From: Spinellus fusiger
Lineage: Eukaryota > Mucoromycota > Mucoromycetes > Mucorales > Phycomycetaceae
DNA length: 64,000 bases
Reading direction: 5' to 3'
Assembly: GCA_025094145.1 (NCBI GenBank)
Contig: JALLLS010000018.1
Location: 372,001-436,000, forward strand
Of the stretch, positions 26,456 to 38,117 are shown one piece after another (within the stretch, counting starts at the first letter, position 1; each line of letters starts with the position of its first letter). Made by a program: the position numbers and the translations under genes. Under the pieces are notes generated by a model. The model made no database searches. It worked only from the letters and a program-made list of their open reading frames with translations, and was not told the origin of the DNA.

Positions 26456-27011
26456 GAGGGTGAAGAAAGAAAGAAGGAAAGAAAGGAGACCAAAAAGTAG
26501 TGACTGTCGGCTGTTGAAATGGCTGCTACAGATAGAGTCGACTTTTTTCAAAGAGTGAATGGGTAATTTATGAATGTAGATTACTCGACATTAGAGCATT
26601 GATTCTATTTTACTGGTTTATATATGCAGACTACTATTCTAGAACCACAAACGATGCAATTGAATTCATGATGATTGTATTTGTTTATTAATTGGTTGGT
26701 TGGTTGGTTGGTTGGTTGTGTTGTATTGAATTGTATTGAATTGTATTGAATTGTATTGAATTGTGTTGAATTGTGTTGAATTGTGTTGAATTGTGTTGAA
26801 TTGTGTTGAATTGAATTGATTAAGGTAGGCCTGCATACAAGTTCTCTACAAATATCTCCAGGTCACCCTTATGAATCTGTAGAATAGAAGCCTCAAAACT
26901 ATCAAAGGAGGTTCTTGCCCTGGTATTCTTGGCTGTGTCATGGAATGCTATGGCAAAAGGACTTCATTCTCGTGTTAAATAACCTGACAGAATGCCCTTT
27001 CTTTTTACACT
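26456..27011. other. Intergenic region with TTGG and 10-bp repeats
   Basis: Between PAAF1-like and CDC45 genes. Holds TTGG units (about 26694-26717), then a 10-bp array (26718-26818) whose unit changes from ATTGAATTGT to GTTGAATTGT partway through. No coding signal outside the repeats. Confidence 0.75.
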
Positions 27012-29129
27012 TTACTTTTTACGAGTTTCCCCAAATGTCTTTGCTCCTGTGCTAGAAACAACAAGGTAAGAATCATTCTCCTCATCTAAAGAAGCAATTA
27101 CAAGCGGCAGATTCCTCTTGCCATGCTCCTATTGCACAGTTAGAGGCATCCATGGACACAGCAATACAAGGTTAGAAGAATGCTCTTTTTCTCTCTGCCT
27201 GTCTTACACGATACGCATCTGTCAGAAACAATGCCAGTTTGGAGACTGTCAGTGGATGTTGGAATATCGGTAAATCTGCTCCCTTGTTGATTGTAATCAT
27301 TCGAAAGTTACTCAATACAGTGGAGTTTCTTTTGTCAATAACTGCCATGCCTTGCCGTACAATTGCCTTTTGTGTTTTCATGCAGAGATTAAGACCACGT
27401 CGTATCGCATCTGCACTGTAAGGCTGTCATTATCAAACCACACCAAATCCTCTCCCATGTTCATCTGCTTACTTGCTCAGTGAGTCAAAAGCAGTATAGA
27501 AGTTGCCCAACCACCATTTACGTCTAACACTCCCCAGTCCATCCACATCTTCAGGAGCAAGATCATCCAATTCTCGCCAATTCTCTTCTGGTGGGGGATC
27601 GTCCTCTGCCTTGTTCAGTCGCTGGGCTGCTGATGGACTGGTTTCTAGGAGAGTAGCAAGAGAGTAGACCACATCACTGGCAGAGAGATGGTACTTCCAG
27701 CCATACGCCCGTGAGAAGCTAGGGAAGCAGATGTCTGTGAGTCCATAGATGGGGGCTACTGTTTCGATCTTCTCTCTTAGACGCATCTTTAGCTCCATGT
27801 CCATATGGTTGTAGACTTCCCGACATTGCTTCAATGAGAATCTGTCCTGTAAGTCCACAGTGTAGGGCTAGCCTCATCTTACCCCATTCTAGCAAACATA
27901 TTGCTTAACCGCTTCTGTCCAAACTCCCTCCACACGCCCAGCTTACTCGCCACATAACCAGAGTGAAACATACTATCATAAAGACTCCAGTGTCTAAACA
28001 GCATAAATCTGTATTCATCTTCAGGAGATATACGATTCTCTGATGCACTTTGTGAAGAGTCTTCCTCCCCTGAGGAAATGTTGAAGCGAGACACATCTTC
28101 TGTGAATATTTGTACTTTCTCCATGTATTTTTCAGTGTTGATCCGTTCGAATATGTACTGAGCCGTGACACCGGTAATCGCCAGCCTGCACATTAGAGTC
28201 AGCAAACGCAAGAAATCCATAGAGTACACAGCGTAGTGTTGCCTGTTACCATAACAGCTCATTGTTTGTTTTGGAGAGTAAGGTGGCAAGGGCATACATC
28301 ATCCCAGCCACTGAGTTTGCATAATATACGCCTGACCCGTAGTAATCTTTCAGCAGTTGTGTTTGCCGTCTTTTCTCTGCCCGTCTCTTCGCCCATGTTT
28401 GTCCCTACACTCTAGTCAACCGACCCATGGGGAATACCCAGTACGGACCTTATCATTGTTTAGGCGTCTCCGTTGCCGTGGTCGATGGCTGGTGGGCCTG
28501 TCACTGTCTTCTTCATCGGATAGGTCCTGATCACTGGACATGGCATCGCTGCTGTCCTCCATTTCCTAACCCACCATGTCATTGAATACCCTCTTCTTTC
28601 TTCTGTGTCCTCCACTACCTTTGCCAATGCATGTGCCCCCATCATCTTCTTCATCTTCTCATCCTCATCATATTCATCAAATACAAACAGTCTCCCACTT
28701 GTGTCTGTCAAATTGTCCAGGTTCAAGGGTCGGTGACTGTCAAATACATAGATCTTTACGTTGGGTATATCTCTGAAGAATTCATTGAGCTCAATAGCTC
28801 CTCCACAGTTGATCATAACAATAGAGCGTAGCTAGATAAGACAAGAGACACTGCATTAGCTAAACCAACCCTCTTGGCACCTAGGTACGCTCACGGACAT
28901 CACTATCACGCTTGATAAGCTTCTCATTGGCATTCTCTAAATCCTTATAGCCAGAGACAGGAACAATTTTATGCTGTATCATATCTCCCTTGAGCAGTGC
29001 CTGGAATATTTTGCAGGCACAGATAGAATCCACATCAGAGGCAATAAAGATGATGCAGTTTCCTTCAGAAGCGTCCTGCTTTATTTCCTTGTAGGCTCTT
29101 TCATAAGCAGTAGGAATAATGCGGCCCAT
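27012..29129 (-). CDS. CDC45: CDC45, replicative CMG helicase subunit
   Basis: Essential factor that joins MCM2-7 and GINS to form the replicative helicase. Eight exons: 29129-28899, 28831-28619, 28565-28449, 28404-28250, 28185-27883, 27841-27473, 27415-27208, 27125-27012, giving 569 residues, close to the usual 566-650. Recognisable blocks are FIASDVDSICACKIFQALL near the N-terminus (DHH-phosphatase-like fold), VYVFDSHRPLNL-type KIYVFDSHRPLNLDN, YYGSGVYYANSVAGMMY, FRHWSLYDSMFHSGYVASKLG and KYHLSASDVVYSLATLLE. An acidic-then-basic linker (DLSDEEDSDRP...RPRQRRRLNN) looks like the variable loop with a nuclear localisation signal. Two introns use the non-standard donor GTCCGT. C-terminus ends FGETRKK. 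Confidence 0.95.
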
Positions 29130-29746
29130 AGGAGAATAATGCAAGAGAAGATGAGGGAGAGAAAGAGAGAGAGTGTGTGTGTGTGTGAGGGTGAGGGTGA
29201 GGTTCAGTAAGAACACCTCTATTTTCAGCTTTGTTTCTAAAAAACAAAAAACAAAAAACAAAAAAACAAAAAAAAACAAAAAACACAGAAACAAGGGAGA
29301 GAGGCTGAGCGGAAGAAGAAGAGGGAAACGCGCTTTCATCTACGCGTGTCTATTTCGCGCTGACATTGTTCTAAAGCAAAAGATGAAACGATATATTTAT
29401 ATTAAAAGAAAGAAAGAAAGAAAGATAAAGATGTGTCAGTGTCTCAAGACATCACAAAAGGTATTCTATACAAGCTATAGAAGGTGTTTACCCATAAATA
29501 TGAATATAAAGTATATGTTCTTTTTTCTAATAATACATGATAAATACATAATACATAATACATAATACACAATGGATCTATAGAACTACTCACACATATT
29601 GGTGCCACTTTTGTACTTTTCAGTGTTTGGTGTTGGTTGCACATCACAGTCGCTCGGTTCAGTGTCTATTATTTACTTTTTTTTTTATTTATTTCTTTTT
29701 TTTCTTCATCAATAGATAGGAAAAGAAGAAGAAAAAGGTTGAATGC
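29130..29746. other. Intergenic region with purine and AAAC-type tracts
   Basis: Separates the CDC45 start from the 3' end of the mL43 gene. Contains GAGA/GTGT tracts (about 29155-29202) and CAAAAAA runs (about 29238-29283). It should include the CDC45 promoter. No gene seen. Confidence 0.5.
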
Positions 29747-30288
29747 TTAGATGGTGTGGGGATTTGAGTGGAAAGGAGACCAAATGCCACGCACACTTTC
29801 GGTTGTTGAAATCACTGGTCTTTTGGCTAGCAGCTTCATCTTCTCTCCACTAGAGTTTCTCAACAAAGTCACTTTTTGTGATATCTCAACAGGGTTCAGG
29901 TTACGTGCACAAATAACCTTGTCACGGCCATTCACTATTCCAAGGCATTAGTCCCTTGTTTCTCTCTGTTTCTTTTTCTCAGTCGCTGTCTTATGAGAAT
30001 AGTTAAGAATGCCTACAGTAGTAACCACGAATCACTGGGTGATGAGCAGGCCTGGGCTGTACCAGGATCTCCACTTGAGGGTTCTTCTTGGCAAAAGCAG
30101 CAAGGTCCTTTTTAATGTAGTCTCTGTACAGAATAAGTTGTTTGCAGTGGCATGGCTATGACTTACACCATTCCCTTGTTGCTACCCCAGTGTTCACAAT
30201 AATGAAACACGAGTTTCTTACATTGCAGTACAAATGCACCCACACCATTGTTGGTTTTGGGAATAATCTTCTTTACAGCGACTGACAT
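29747..30288 (-). CDS. MRPL51: Mitochondrial large-subunit ribosomal protein mL43 (MRPL51 in yeast)
   Basis: Component of the mitochondrial ribosome large subunit. Exons 30288-30167, 30123-30017 and 29934-29747 give 138 residues, matching the family. Conserved stretches are FVLQCKKLVFHYCEHWGSNKGM, KNPQVEILVQPRPAHHPVIRG-YYLNGRDKVICARN, LLRNSSGEK and SVRGIWSPFH. The joined exon 2/3 junction restores IRGYYLNGRDK, which supports the splice choice. The first junction gives MVDYIKK where many homologues have an Arg, so a one-codon error there is possible. The gene is divergently arranged with the Red1-like gene; the two ATGs are only 134 bp apart. Confidence 0.92.
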
Positions 30289-30422
30289 GACACAGGAGGG
30301 TCTGTTTTTTTGCTACTTACTATAGGCACTTATTTATTAAAGTGTGACTGCGTGGCTTTCGGAGCGGACTATTGCGTAATGACATAGTCTTTTCACTACA
30401 CCTGTTCTTTCCTTCCCTTACC
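30289..30422. promoter_or_regulatory. 134-bp bidirectional promoter interval
   Basis: Only 134 bp separate the ATGs of mL43 (leftward) and the Red1-like gene (rightward), so both 5' leaders and both promoters must fit here or overlap. No clear TATA element seen. Confidence 0.5.
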
Positions 30423-33400
30423 ATGAACAATGCACCCCCTGAACATGTATCGAGTGATATGGAAGTGTCTGATAATGAAGACTTTTTTTATGAGCAGAAA
30501 AGCTCTACTTTATGGAAGATAAAGACAGGGGCTGACAGTCATGCTATTGAGTCACTCCGCTCACTGCCTGCTGCGTCCACCCACCACTCTACTCCACTCT
30601 ACCACCACTCCCAGCCAACACTGCTCAAGAGTTACGGAAAGAAGTTCACTATCGATACGAATGATTCTGACAATAATTCTGTTGCCTCTGATGATTCTGA
30701 CGATAGCTTCAGAACAGCGCCGTCTTCTCCTATCATCTCCAAGGGCTCAATATTAACAGAGGAACATCAGGATCAGGGCTTTGATATTGATGTTTTAAAG
30801 GGTCAACTTGAGGATGTAGAGAAGGACTTGGAGCATTTGGAAATGGAGAAGAGTACAATAGATGATATAAAGACAAAACTAGAATTAGAATTGCTGAGTA
30901 TTGAAGTGAAGCGGTCGATTGAGCTTAAGCGTAAGAAGAACTGTAGCCATGTATCTCCCAGTAAAAAGGAGAGAAGAAGCAGAGTGAGAAATACTGGTAC
31001 AATGAGTAGCGTGTCACGACCCACCCACACCTCTCCACAGGCACAACAGGCACAACAAACGCCACCCATAATGCCTGTGAATGTGCCTGTGCCTGTGCCT
31101 GTGCCTATGCCTATAAACACCACCCACCCACATCTGCTTTCTTCTGATATCTCCACAGCCACAGCCACAGCCACAGCCACATCTACATCTGAACTTAAAG
31201 GGGCATCCACCCCTCTCAGCTATCAGGACACCACAGCTACTAAGAGCACAATCAACACAAATCCTCTTCCTCACCCTACGGAGAATAAACCTACACATGC
31301 TCCTTACAGTCCTCCTATTTCATTAGACACTTCTCCAAAGCCACCCGCTTATCAAAAGTCTAAACTTCATTATGATTCTTACAGTATTCCTTACAATGTT
31401 CCCTATGGTCTACCTTCCCCTGGTCCTCCTATCTACTCCCACGAACCCTCAGATCCTAGTCTGCCCAACAGCACCTATCCTCGTATCAACACTACTCAAA
31501 ACAATACTAGTACTAGTAAACCACATGCAGCTAGCTTCGTATTTGCACAAAAAGAAATGGCACGTCATAGCACACCTATGAAGAATAATCCCAATGACAC
31601 CAAACAAGTAGCAAAAGCATCTGATCCTCAGGAAGCACCACAAGTACCTCAAGCATCTCAAGCACCACAAGCAACCCAAATACTAGCAGTTCAAAATAAC
31701 AGTACCAAGAATAAAACAGTATCAGCAGCAGCAATAGCAGAAGCAATAGCAGTAGCAAGGGCAGCAAAGGCAGCAGCAAAGGCAGCAAAGGCAGCAGCAA
31801 AGGGAATAAAGACACTAAATGGAGAAATGGCATCAATGGTACCCACTGCCAACACTACTTATGCTCCTGGAAAAAAAAAGAAACATCCTATGCATGTATA
31901 TCCTGCTTATATTGAAAGACCCATTGCTGTTCCAAAGACTGTAAAGGATACTACAGAAGAGATCAATAAGCAATGGCCTAAGCTCAAATCTGCTGTTAAG
32001 AAGGAACCATTCCTATTAGATCCCATCAATGGAGAGCAGAACCAGAAGAAAACACAGAACCAGTCTGCATGTGCTCTGTATTCAAATACTGTTACAGTCA
32101 ATAATAAACCAGTGCATGATAAAGGAAAACAAAAGATGGTAGACACTAAGTCAGTACCAGCAGCTCCATCAGTAGCAGTGCCTGATAAATCCAAAGTGAA
32201 ATCAGTAGAGATTCAATCAGCTCATGATAAATCAAAAAAGACAGCAGAGAGCAAACCCATCCCTGATAAAGAAAAACAAAAGTCGGTGGACATCAGTGTA
32301 TCTGGTATCACGCCAAAGAAATCAATAAGCAATACAATCACACTTGATACCTCTCATATCGAAACAACTCATAGTATACATTTACCCAGTGCTAGAAAGA
32401 AAAAAGGACTAGACACCAAGCCTACTCCCAATGCTACAAAACAAAAGGCAGCCGTCAGTAAACAACCACCCACTACTGTCAATCTAAAGCCAACAGTGAG
32501 TAAATCTACATCTGCCATTACAAAACAAAGCCCAGTAGTCAGTCAACCTGTGCTTATGACTCCAAAACAAACTACAACTGACAGTATCGAATCAGCCTAC
32601 AACAAGAATAGTATTAAAAATCCTATCATCATAGATGATGATCTATCAATGCAAGACAAAACAGCTTCCTCCAGCCACCAAGCCAACACCCACCCAGTAC
32701 TGCCCGAGAACATTGGTAAACAATACACTAGATGAGCCATCTACAAAATATTAATACAATGATGTTACAACTAGATATTCTTGATGTTCTTACTACAGGG
32801 CAACAGACTCTTAAGCTAAGAAAACATGCCAAGAGAAGAGATGCTAGACTCAACTGCACACCACCCACACCAATGTCAGTTGCACTGGTCACACTCTTGG
32901 GAGTTGTTGATGAATCCAAGTCCCAAGCACAGATACAGTCGAATCCTGCTGTTTCAAAAAAAAGGCCTGTTCAGAATGATCCAAAAGGAAAACAGCCTGC
33001 TTTCATTAGCCAACCCACCCCTACCAAACCAGCACTCTCCTCTCCCTCAACAGCACCACCTACTCAAAAGGCGCTACACCAACATAACCCACTGGCCAAA
33101 GAGACTCCTCAACAAAATTCTAAAAGCGTATACAAGTCTGATTTTGAACATCCATCTAAACCAGTCAATCATGTACAGATATCACATCCATCCCAACCAC
33201 AAAACAACAAACCTCCTCCTTCTAATAACATTCTTTCATCAGAGATAAAACATGAAAATAAAAAGACAAAAGTAGAAGAAGCAGTTGCTATGAAAAAGCA
33301 AGACAAGGCTACTACACATGTAACCACAAAGGCGATAGAACCAAAAGGACCCTTTTTATTGGATGCTACGGTAAGAAAAACAAACAAACAAACAAAGGAC

Positions 33401-33965
33401 ATGGAGTTGGTTTGGTATTCTTGTCCACTGCTCAAGCCATAGCAAATCCCTTTTTCTATGTTTAGATTCATCCCAGCAAAAATATCACCAGAGTGCAGAC
33501 TCCACCCCAGTCTTTGTCTACATCCGTCAGCTCCTTTTCCAACAAATCATTCAGTCCATACCATTCTCCACTACCGCCACCATATACTATTACTGCCACT
33601 AAACCCTCCAGCCAACGCAACACGGTATGGGATAGAGTTAGATGATTTAATAGAGAGATCCATAGAAAGAGAGAGAGAGAGGGAGAGAGAGAGGGGGGGA
33701 AAGAATGTCATATCAAATTTATATCTTTACCTTGTTGGTATCTTTCCTTTTTTTTGTGTATTCTATCTAGGTCTATACACCCTACCAATCTCCATTGGCT
33801 TTCTATGGCATCTCACACCCGGCTTTAGCACTTGCAGCACCCACACCACCCATATTACAACCAGCAAAGACAGATTCCACCAATAATACACTCTGTAAAT
33901 TTGAAGCTGTAGGTGGTGCGTGCAATAATGACAAGTGTACTTCGTTACATTTCCGTGATTTCTAG
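30423..33965 (+). CDS. Red1/ZFC3H1-like nuclear RNA-surveillance scaffold
   Basis: Four exons, 30423-32715, 32775-33370, 33466-33624 and 33771-33965, give 1,080 residues. Most of the chain is low-complexity (Pro, Ser, Thr, Lys, Ala-Lys repeats) with one clear coiled coil at about residues 125-175 (VLKGQLEDVEKDLEHLEMEK onward). The informative part is the extreme C-terminus, LCKFEAVGGACNNDKCTSLH followed by FRDF, a C-x8-C-x4-C-x3-H finger. This matches the putative zinc-finger domain of fission-yeast Red1 and human ZFC3H1 (Pfam zf-C3H1), scaffolds that bring the Mtl1/MTR4-type helicase and the exosome to RNAs. Coiled coil plus low-complexity body plus terminal finger fits that family; the function here is inference. 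The first ATG in the frame is 30423; an upstream TTG is not counted. Confidence 0.72.
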
Positions 33966-35599
33966 GTATCTCTGTATGAAAAGAATACCAATGTAAGGCA
34001 GTCTTCTTTTAATGTTTTCTTTATTATTCTTTATTATTATTATAATGCAAAAACAAAACAAAAAACAAAACAAAAAACAAAAACAAAAAACAAAATGAGT
34101 TCCATTGTAGAGTATGAAAAGCTTATACAAAAAAGTTAGTAGTAAATGAAACTAAGTCAAGCTACGGGAAGATTCTTTTAATCTATATTTTAAAAATAAA
34201 CAAAAAGACAGAATGGCAGACTGACAGACAGACAATTTTATGAATAATTATAATAAATATATTTTATAAAATAAAATAAAATAAAATGTATATTTTTGCT
34301 GTCAATTATGATTCTATGAATACATATAAAAGGTAACAAGTGTTTGTTCTAATGATAAGCTTAAATGTGCTCCTTTTGTGTCAGTGGCTATTTTCTAATT
34401 TTATTTTATTGACGTGAAGGCTGTGCATTAAGCACTATGTAGTCATACTTACAGGATGCATCCTACATATCTCTTTACAAAAAGAATTAAAGTAAAAATA
34501 AACAATAAGACACTCTTTCATATTTTATTATGTCATTAGCATCATTATTGTTTTGGTTTATGGTTTTCATAGTGCATTTTACTGCGTTATTTTAATTATT
34601 ATTGTCGTTGCCGTCAATAGTATTATCATAATAAAATAACATAATCTTACTCGTGCTAGAAGCTAACCTCAAATTAAAAAGTAGATGGCTCATGTCAATA
34701 ATATGAGTGATCAAGACATTCTAGACATGCACATAGGGTAATACTAAACTATTGCAAAAAATAAAATAAAATAAACATCTCTATTTATTTATATTAACTA
34801 ACAAGAAAATATGAACATTTTCATGTACATCCATTCATTGTACTGTGTTTTTATATAGAAAAGAAAGGTCATAATGCATGTTTATTGAAAATACATGCCA
34901 TTCAAATGCACAACATATGAAAAAAGAAAAAGAAAAGATATCTACTTATTCTCATTTTGTTTGTTAGCATTAAAACAATTACAATGCCAAGACTATTATA
35001 AGCAATAAGGGAAAAAATAGCTAAATGTCATGTTTATCTTATAAGCTACCTAAAAGCCATAGGAAGTTCTCCTATTTATGAAAGCTATTGACACTTCTGC
35101 GCTTGTTGCCTCTAGGATGGAGAAATAAGATACCTCCTTGGAAAGACTCACTACAACGCATCAAGGCTTCATATAAATATAATAAAAGGACAGCTTTCAC
35201 TAACAATATCACATGCGATTCATTTGGAATGGTTAGATATCATTCTCCTTATGATCATAAAGAATGTTGTGTGATCATTCATCATGCTACATACAATGCT
35301 TCTTCAAACCTCTATTATTGTTTCCAGACTACGGGTCGTTTCCTTTGTGAGAACATTTCAGACCCTTTTAGGATAGATCCAAGGGGCTAATGCCTTGTCA
35401 AGTAAAGCAATTCATAGGAGAATAAGCAAGCCACTTGTTTTGATGCCATTCATTTTCATTTTCATTTTCATTTTCATATTACTTTTATATTTAAAATAAA
35501 ACAAAAAATCGATTGCTTGTTATATCTACTATTACATGAGATCTGCTCTCTTCATTCACTGATTCTCTATAAAACTCAAAGAGAGAAATAGAGAAAGAA

Positions 35600-35632
<33 letters not shown>

Positions 35633-36017
35633 ATGGAGAAGGAGAAGAGGAGCCAAGGGAGCAAGAGGAAGGAGAAGATGAAGATGAAAAAAAAAGGTCC
35701 CTGCAAGAAGTTACCAGACATATTTCAATCATAACGAGTATAGATATAGGAAATAGTAACTCTAAATATGAAAGTTTCCTTTTTATATAAATATATTTTT
35801 TCTAACTTTTTATGAGCTGTAGGCAGGGAAACAAAAGGTACCTCCGCATACAAGTCAAGGGAAAACAATGCATCACGTAATTCTATTTCTTGGATATAAA
35901 TTATAAAAAGCAGAAGATAAAAAAAGGAAAAAAAAGGAAAATAGAACAAGGCAGATCATTCAATTGATATTGCTTTATTACCCCACTCACACCTATTGCA
36001 GCTAGTAAACAACCGCC
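33966..36017. other. AT-rich intergenic region with simple repeats
   Basis: About 2 kb without a supportable gene. It contains AAAAC runs (about 34047-34098), AAAAT runs near 34266-34288, a TTTTCA hexamer run (about 35451-35477) and a GA tract (about 35580-35633). An open frame at about 35088-35390 has no ATG at its start and no family resemblance. The right end is the promoter of the MFS transporter. Confidence 0.5.
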
Positions 36018-37705
36018 ATGACAGTTGAATTATCTATAGAAAGGGGCCAGCACGAATCTACACCAGATTATCGAGACATCAGCAGCAAATTAGAGAAGAA
36101 TAGCAAAGATGTAGAAATAGAATCACTGCCCGAGATTGATCCAATTGCAGAGAAGAGCCTTCTAAGAAAGTTGGATAGACGCCTAATCGTCTGGGCTTTT
36201 CTTTCTTATTTAACAAACAGTCTGATTCGCAACAATATGGGTAGATATTGGTTGATTTTTAGTGTACTTGAATCTAAACTGTTATTTTATTTAGGTAATG
36301 CCTATACAAATGGTATGGGTGAAGAAATTGGTATTGACTCTTCAGCCTACAATATAGCAGTCAGTCTATTCTTTGTGGGATATGTTGTGTAAGTGCACCA
36401 CTCACAAATAACTTTATTGAAATGATGAAATCTAATTTTCCAACACTAACTTATTTTAATACAAATATTTGTATGTGCTCAGGTTACAAATTCCAACAAG
36501 TATGGTAGTAAGTCGCCTTCGACCTAAATACTTTCTGCCGGCTGCATCTTTATGTATTGGATCTACTGCCTGTTGTATGTCTTTGGTCAATACTCCAGCA
36601 GGCGTCTATGGATTACGCATTGCTCTCGGATTATCAGAAGCAGTGTTTGTGCCTTCGCTTGTATTTATCATTGGTAGCTGGTACACAAAAGATGAACTCG
36701 CCAAACGCACTGCCCTTTACTTGACAGGCAACGAAATATCAGGTGCTGTGGGAGGCCTAATTGCTGGTGCCATTTCCTCCACTCTAGATGGAGCCATGGG
36801 AAGATCTGGATGGCGCTGGTTGTTTATTATTGAGGGCGCCATGGCAATTGTGGTTGGTCTTACTGGATTCTTTCTTTTACCAGACTATCCTAATAACACT
36901 CCTTGGATCTGTGGTGAGGAGCGTGCCTGTGCCCTACTACGTCTTGAACGCCAAGGTAGAAAAGCAACACCCTCCAATTGTGGATGGAATACAATCAAGA
37001 ACCTATTGTGTACACCTTACATCTATATATTGGTCATCACCTACATCTGCATTCATATCAGCAACAGCATTCCACTGAATTTTGTTATCATCATCAAAAA
37101 GATGGGGTACGATACATCCTTCTCGAATTACATTGTCACTCCCATCTACCTTGTTTCTGCCACTTGTGCTATTCTATTCGCGTGGGCTTCTGATCGCTAC
37201 AATGAACGCATGTGGATTATTATTATTGTGGAAACATGGGTGGCTATTTGGTATCTTATTCTCTCTGTTGTAGACAACGGCAACAACTCCTTTTCGTTGA
37301 TACTGGCAGGTGCATTTATGGTGATTCTTGGTATTCCACTCTTCCCCATCTTCTTTACCTTTGTCAACGAGATCTACAGCACAGACACCAACACACGCGC
37401 ATTAGCCATTGCTACTGTCAGTTGTACTGGTAACTTGGTCCCAAACTTTCTTTCCATTGCCATTTGGGCGGTGACAGATGCTCCTGTTTTCAGTAAGTAA
37501 AGAGATAGACTGTGTGTGTGTGTTTTTATTTATTTATTTATTAAATCTATTATTTCTTTTAGGACTCGGTAAATTCATTACATTTCTTATGTCTGCCATT
37601 GCTGTGGTGTTGATGTTGATTACACGGTGGATGTTGAAGAATGACGTCTTGATGCCTCAGCCATTGAACACCACACATGAGAAGACAGTTGCGCTTGAAG
37701 AGTGA
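36018..37705 (+). CDS. MFS transporter, anion:cation symporter (Dal5/allantoate permease) type
   Basis: Plasma-membrane uptake carrier; family members move allantoate, nicotinate, biotin, pantothenate or similar organic anions. Exons 36018-36240, 36295-36388, 36483-37492 and 37563-37705 give 489 residues. After an acidic N-terminus comes LLRKLDRRLIVWAFLSYL, the standard start of TM1 in this family, then NAYTNGMGEEIG, QIPTSMVVSRLRPKYFLP, GLRIALGLSEAVFVPS with SWY motif, and SGWRWLFIIEGAMAIVVG; twelve hydrophobic segments in all. The first intron is 54 nt with no in-frame stop, so retention would add 18 residues in TM1 rather than break the protein. Substrate unknown. Confidence 0.88.
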
Positions 37706-38117
37706 AATCCTCATTGTAGAAAAGTAATGATATTTCTTGTCTTTTTTTTCTTCCTTTTCTTTTTATATAGAAGAGACGTTCTGTAATTATTCATTCGATT
37801 GAACGAGAGGAGTATCTTTAAAGAAGAAATGATAGCTTCTTGTTTCTCTACACTTGTACAATATAAAACATACCCCACGTAGGATTTACTGAAAGAATTT
37901 ATATATTTAAAATAATAATAATAATAAAATAAAAAGTAAAAGATAGAGAATACTATTATAACAAACAAGGAGTTATATTTATACATAGATATATAGAATA
38001 GGTCTTTTGTATGTGTAGAAAAGAGAAAGAGAGAAGAAAGGATATTGTGACAAATAGGAAAATACTCTGTATGTATGTTGGTGTGTGTGTCTTTTCTGTA
38101 CCAGATTGTGCAAATAT
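37706..38117. other. Convergent intergenic region
   Basis: Between the 3' ends of the MFS and RasGEF genes; AT-rich with T- and A-runs suited to polyadenylation on both strands. No gene seen. Confidence 0.5.

Noticed and set aside
35088..35390. 100-residue plus-strand frame
   Set aside because: Begins with TTG, no family resemblance, isolated in AT-rich DNA; kept only as a remote possibility.
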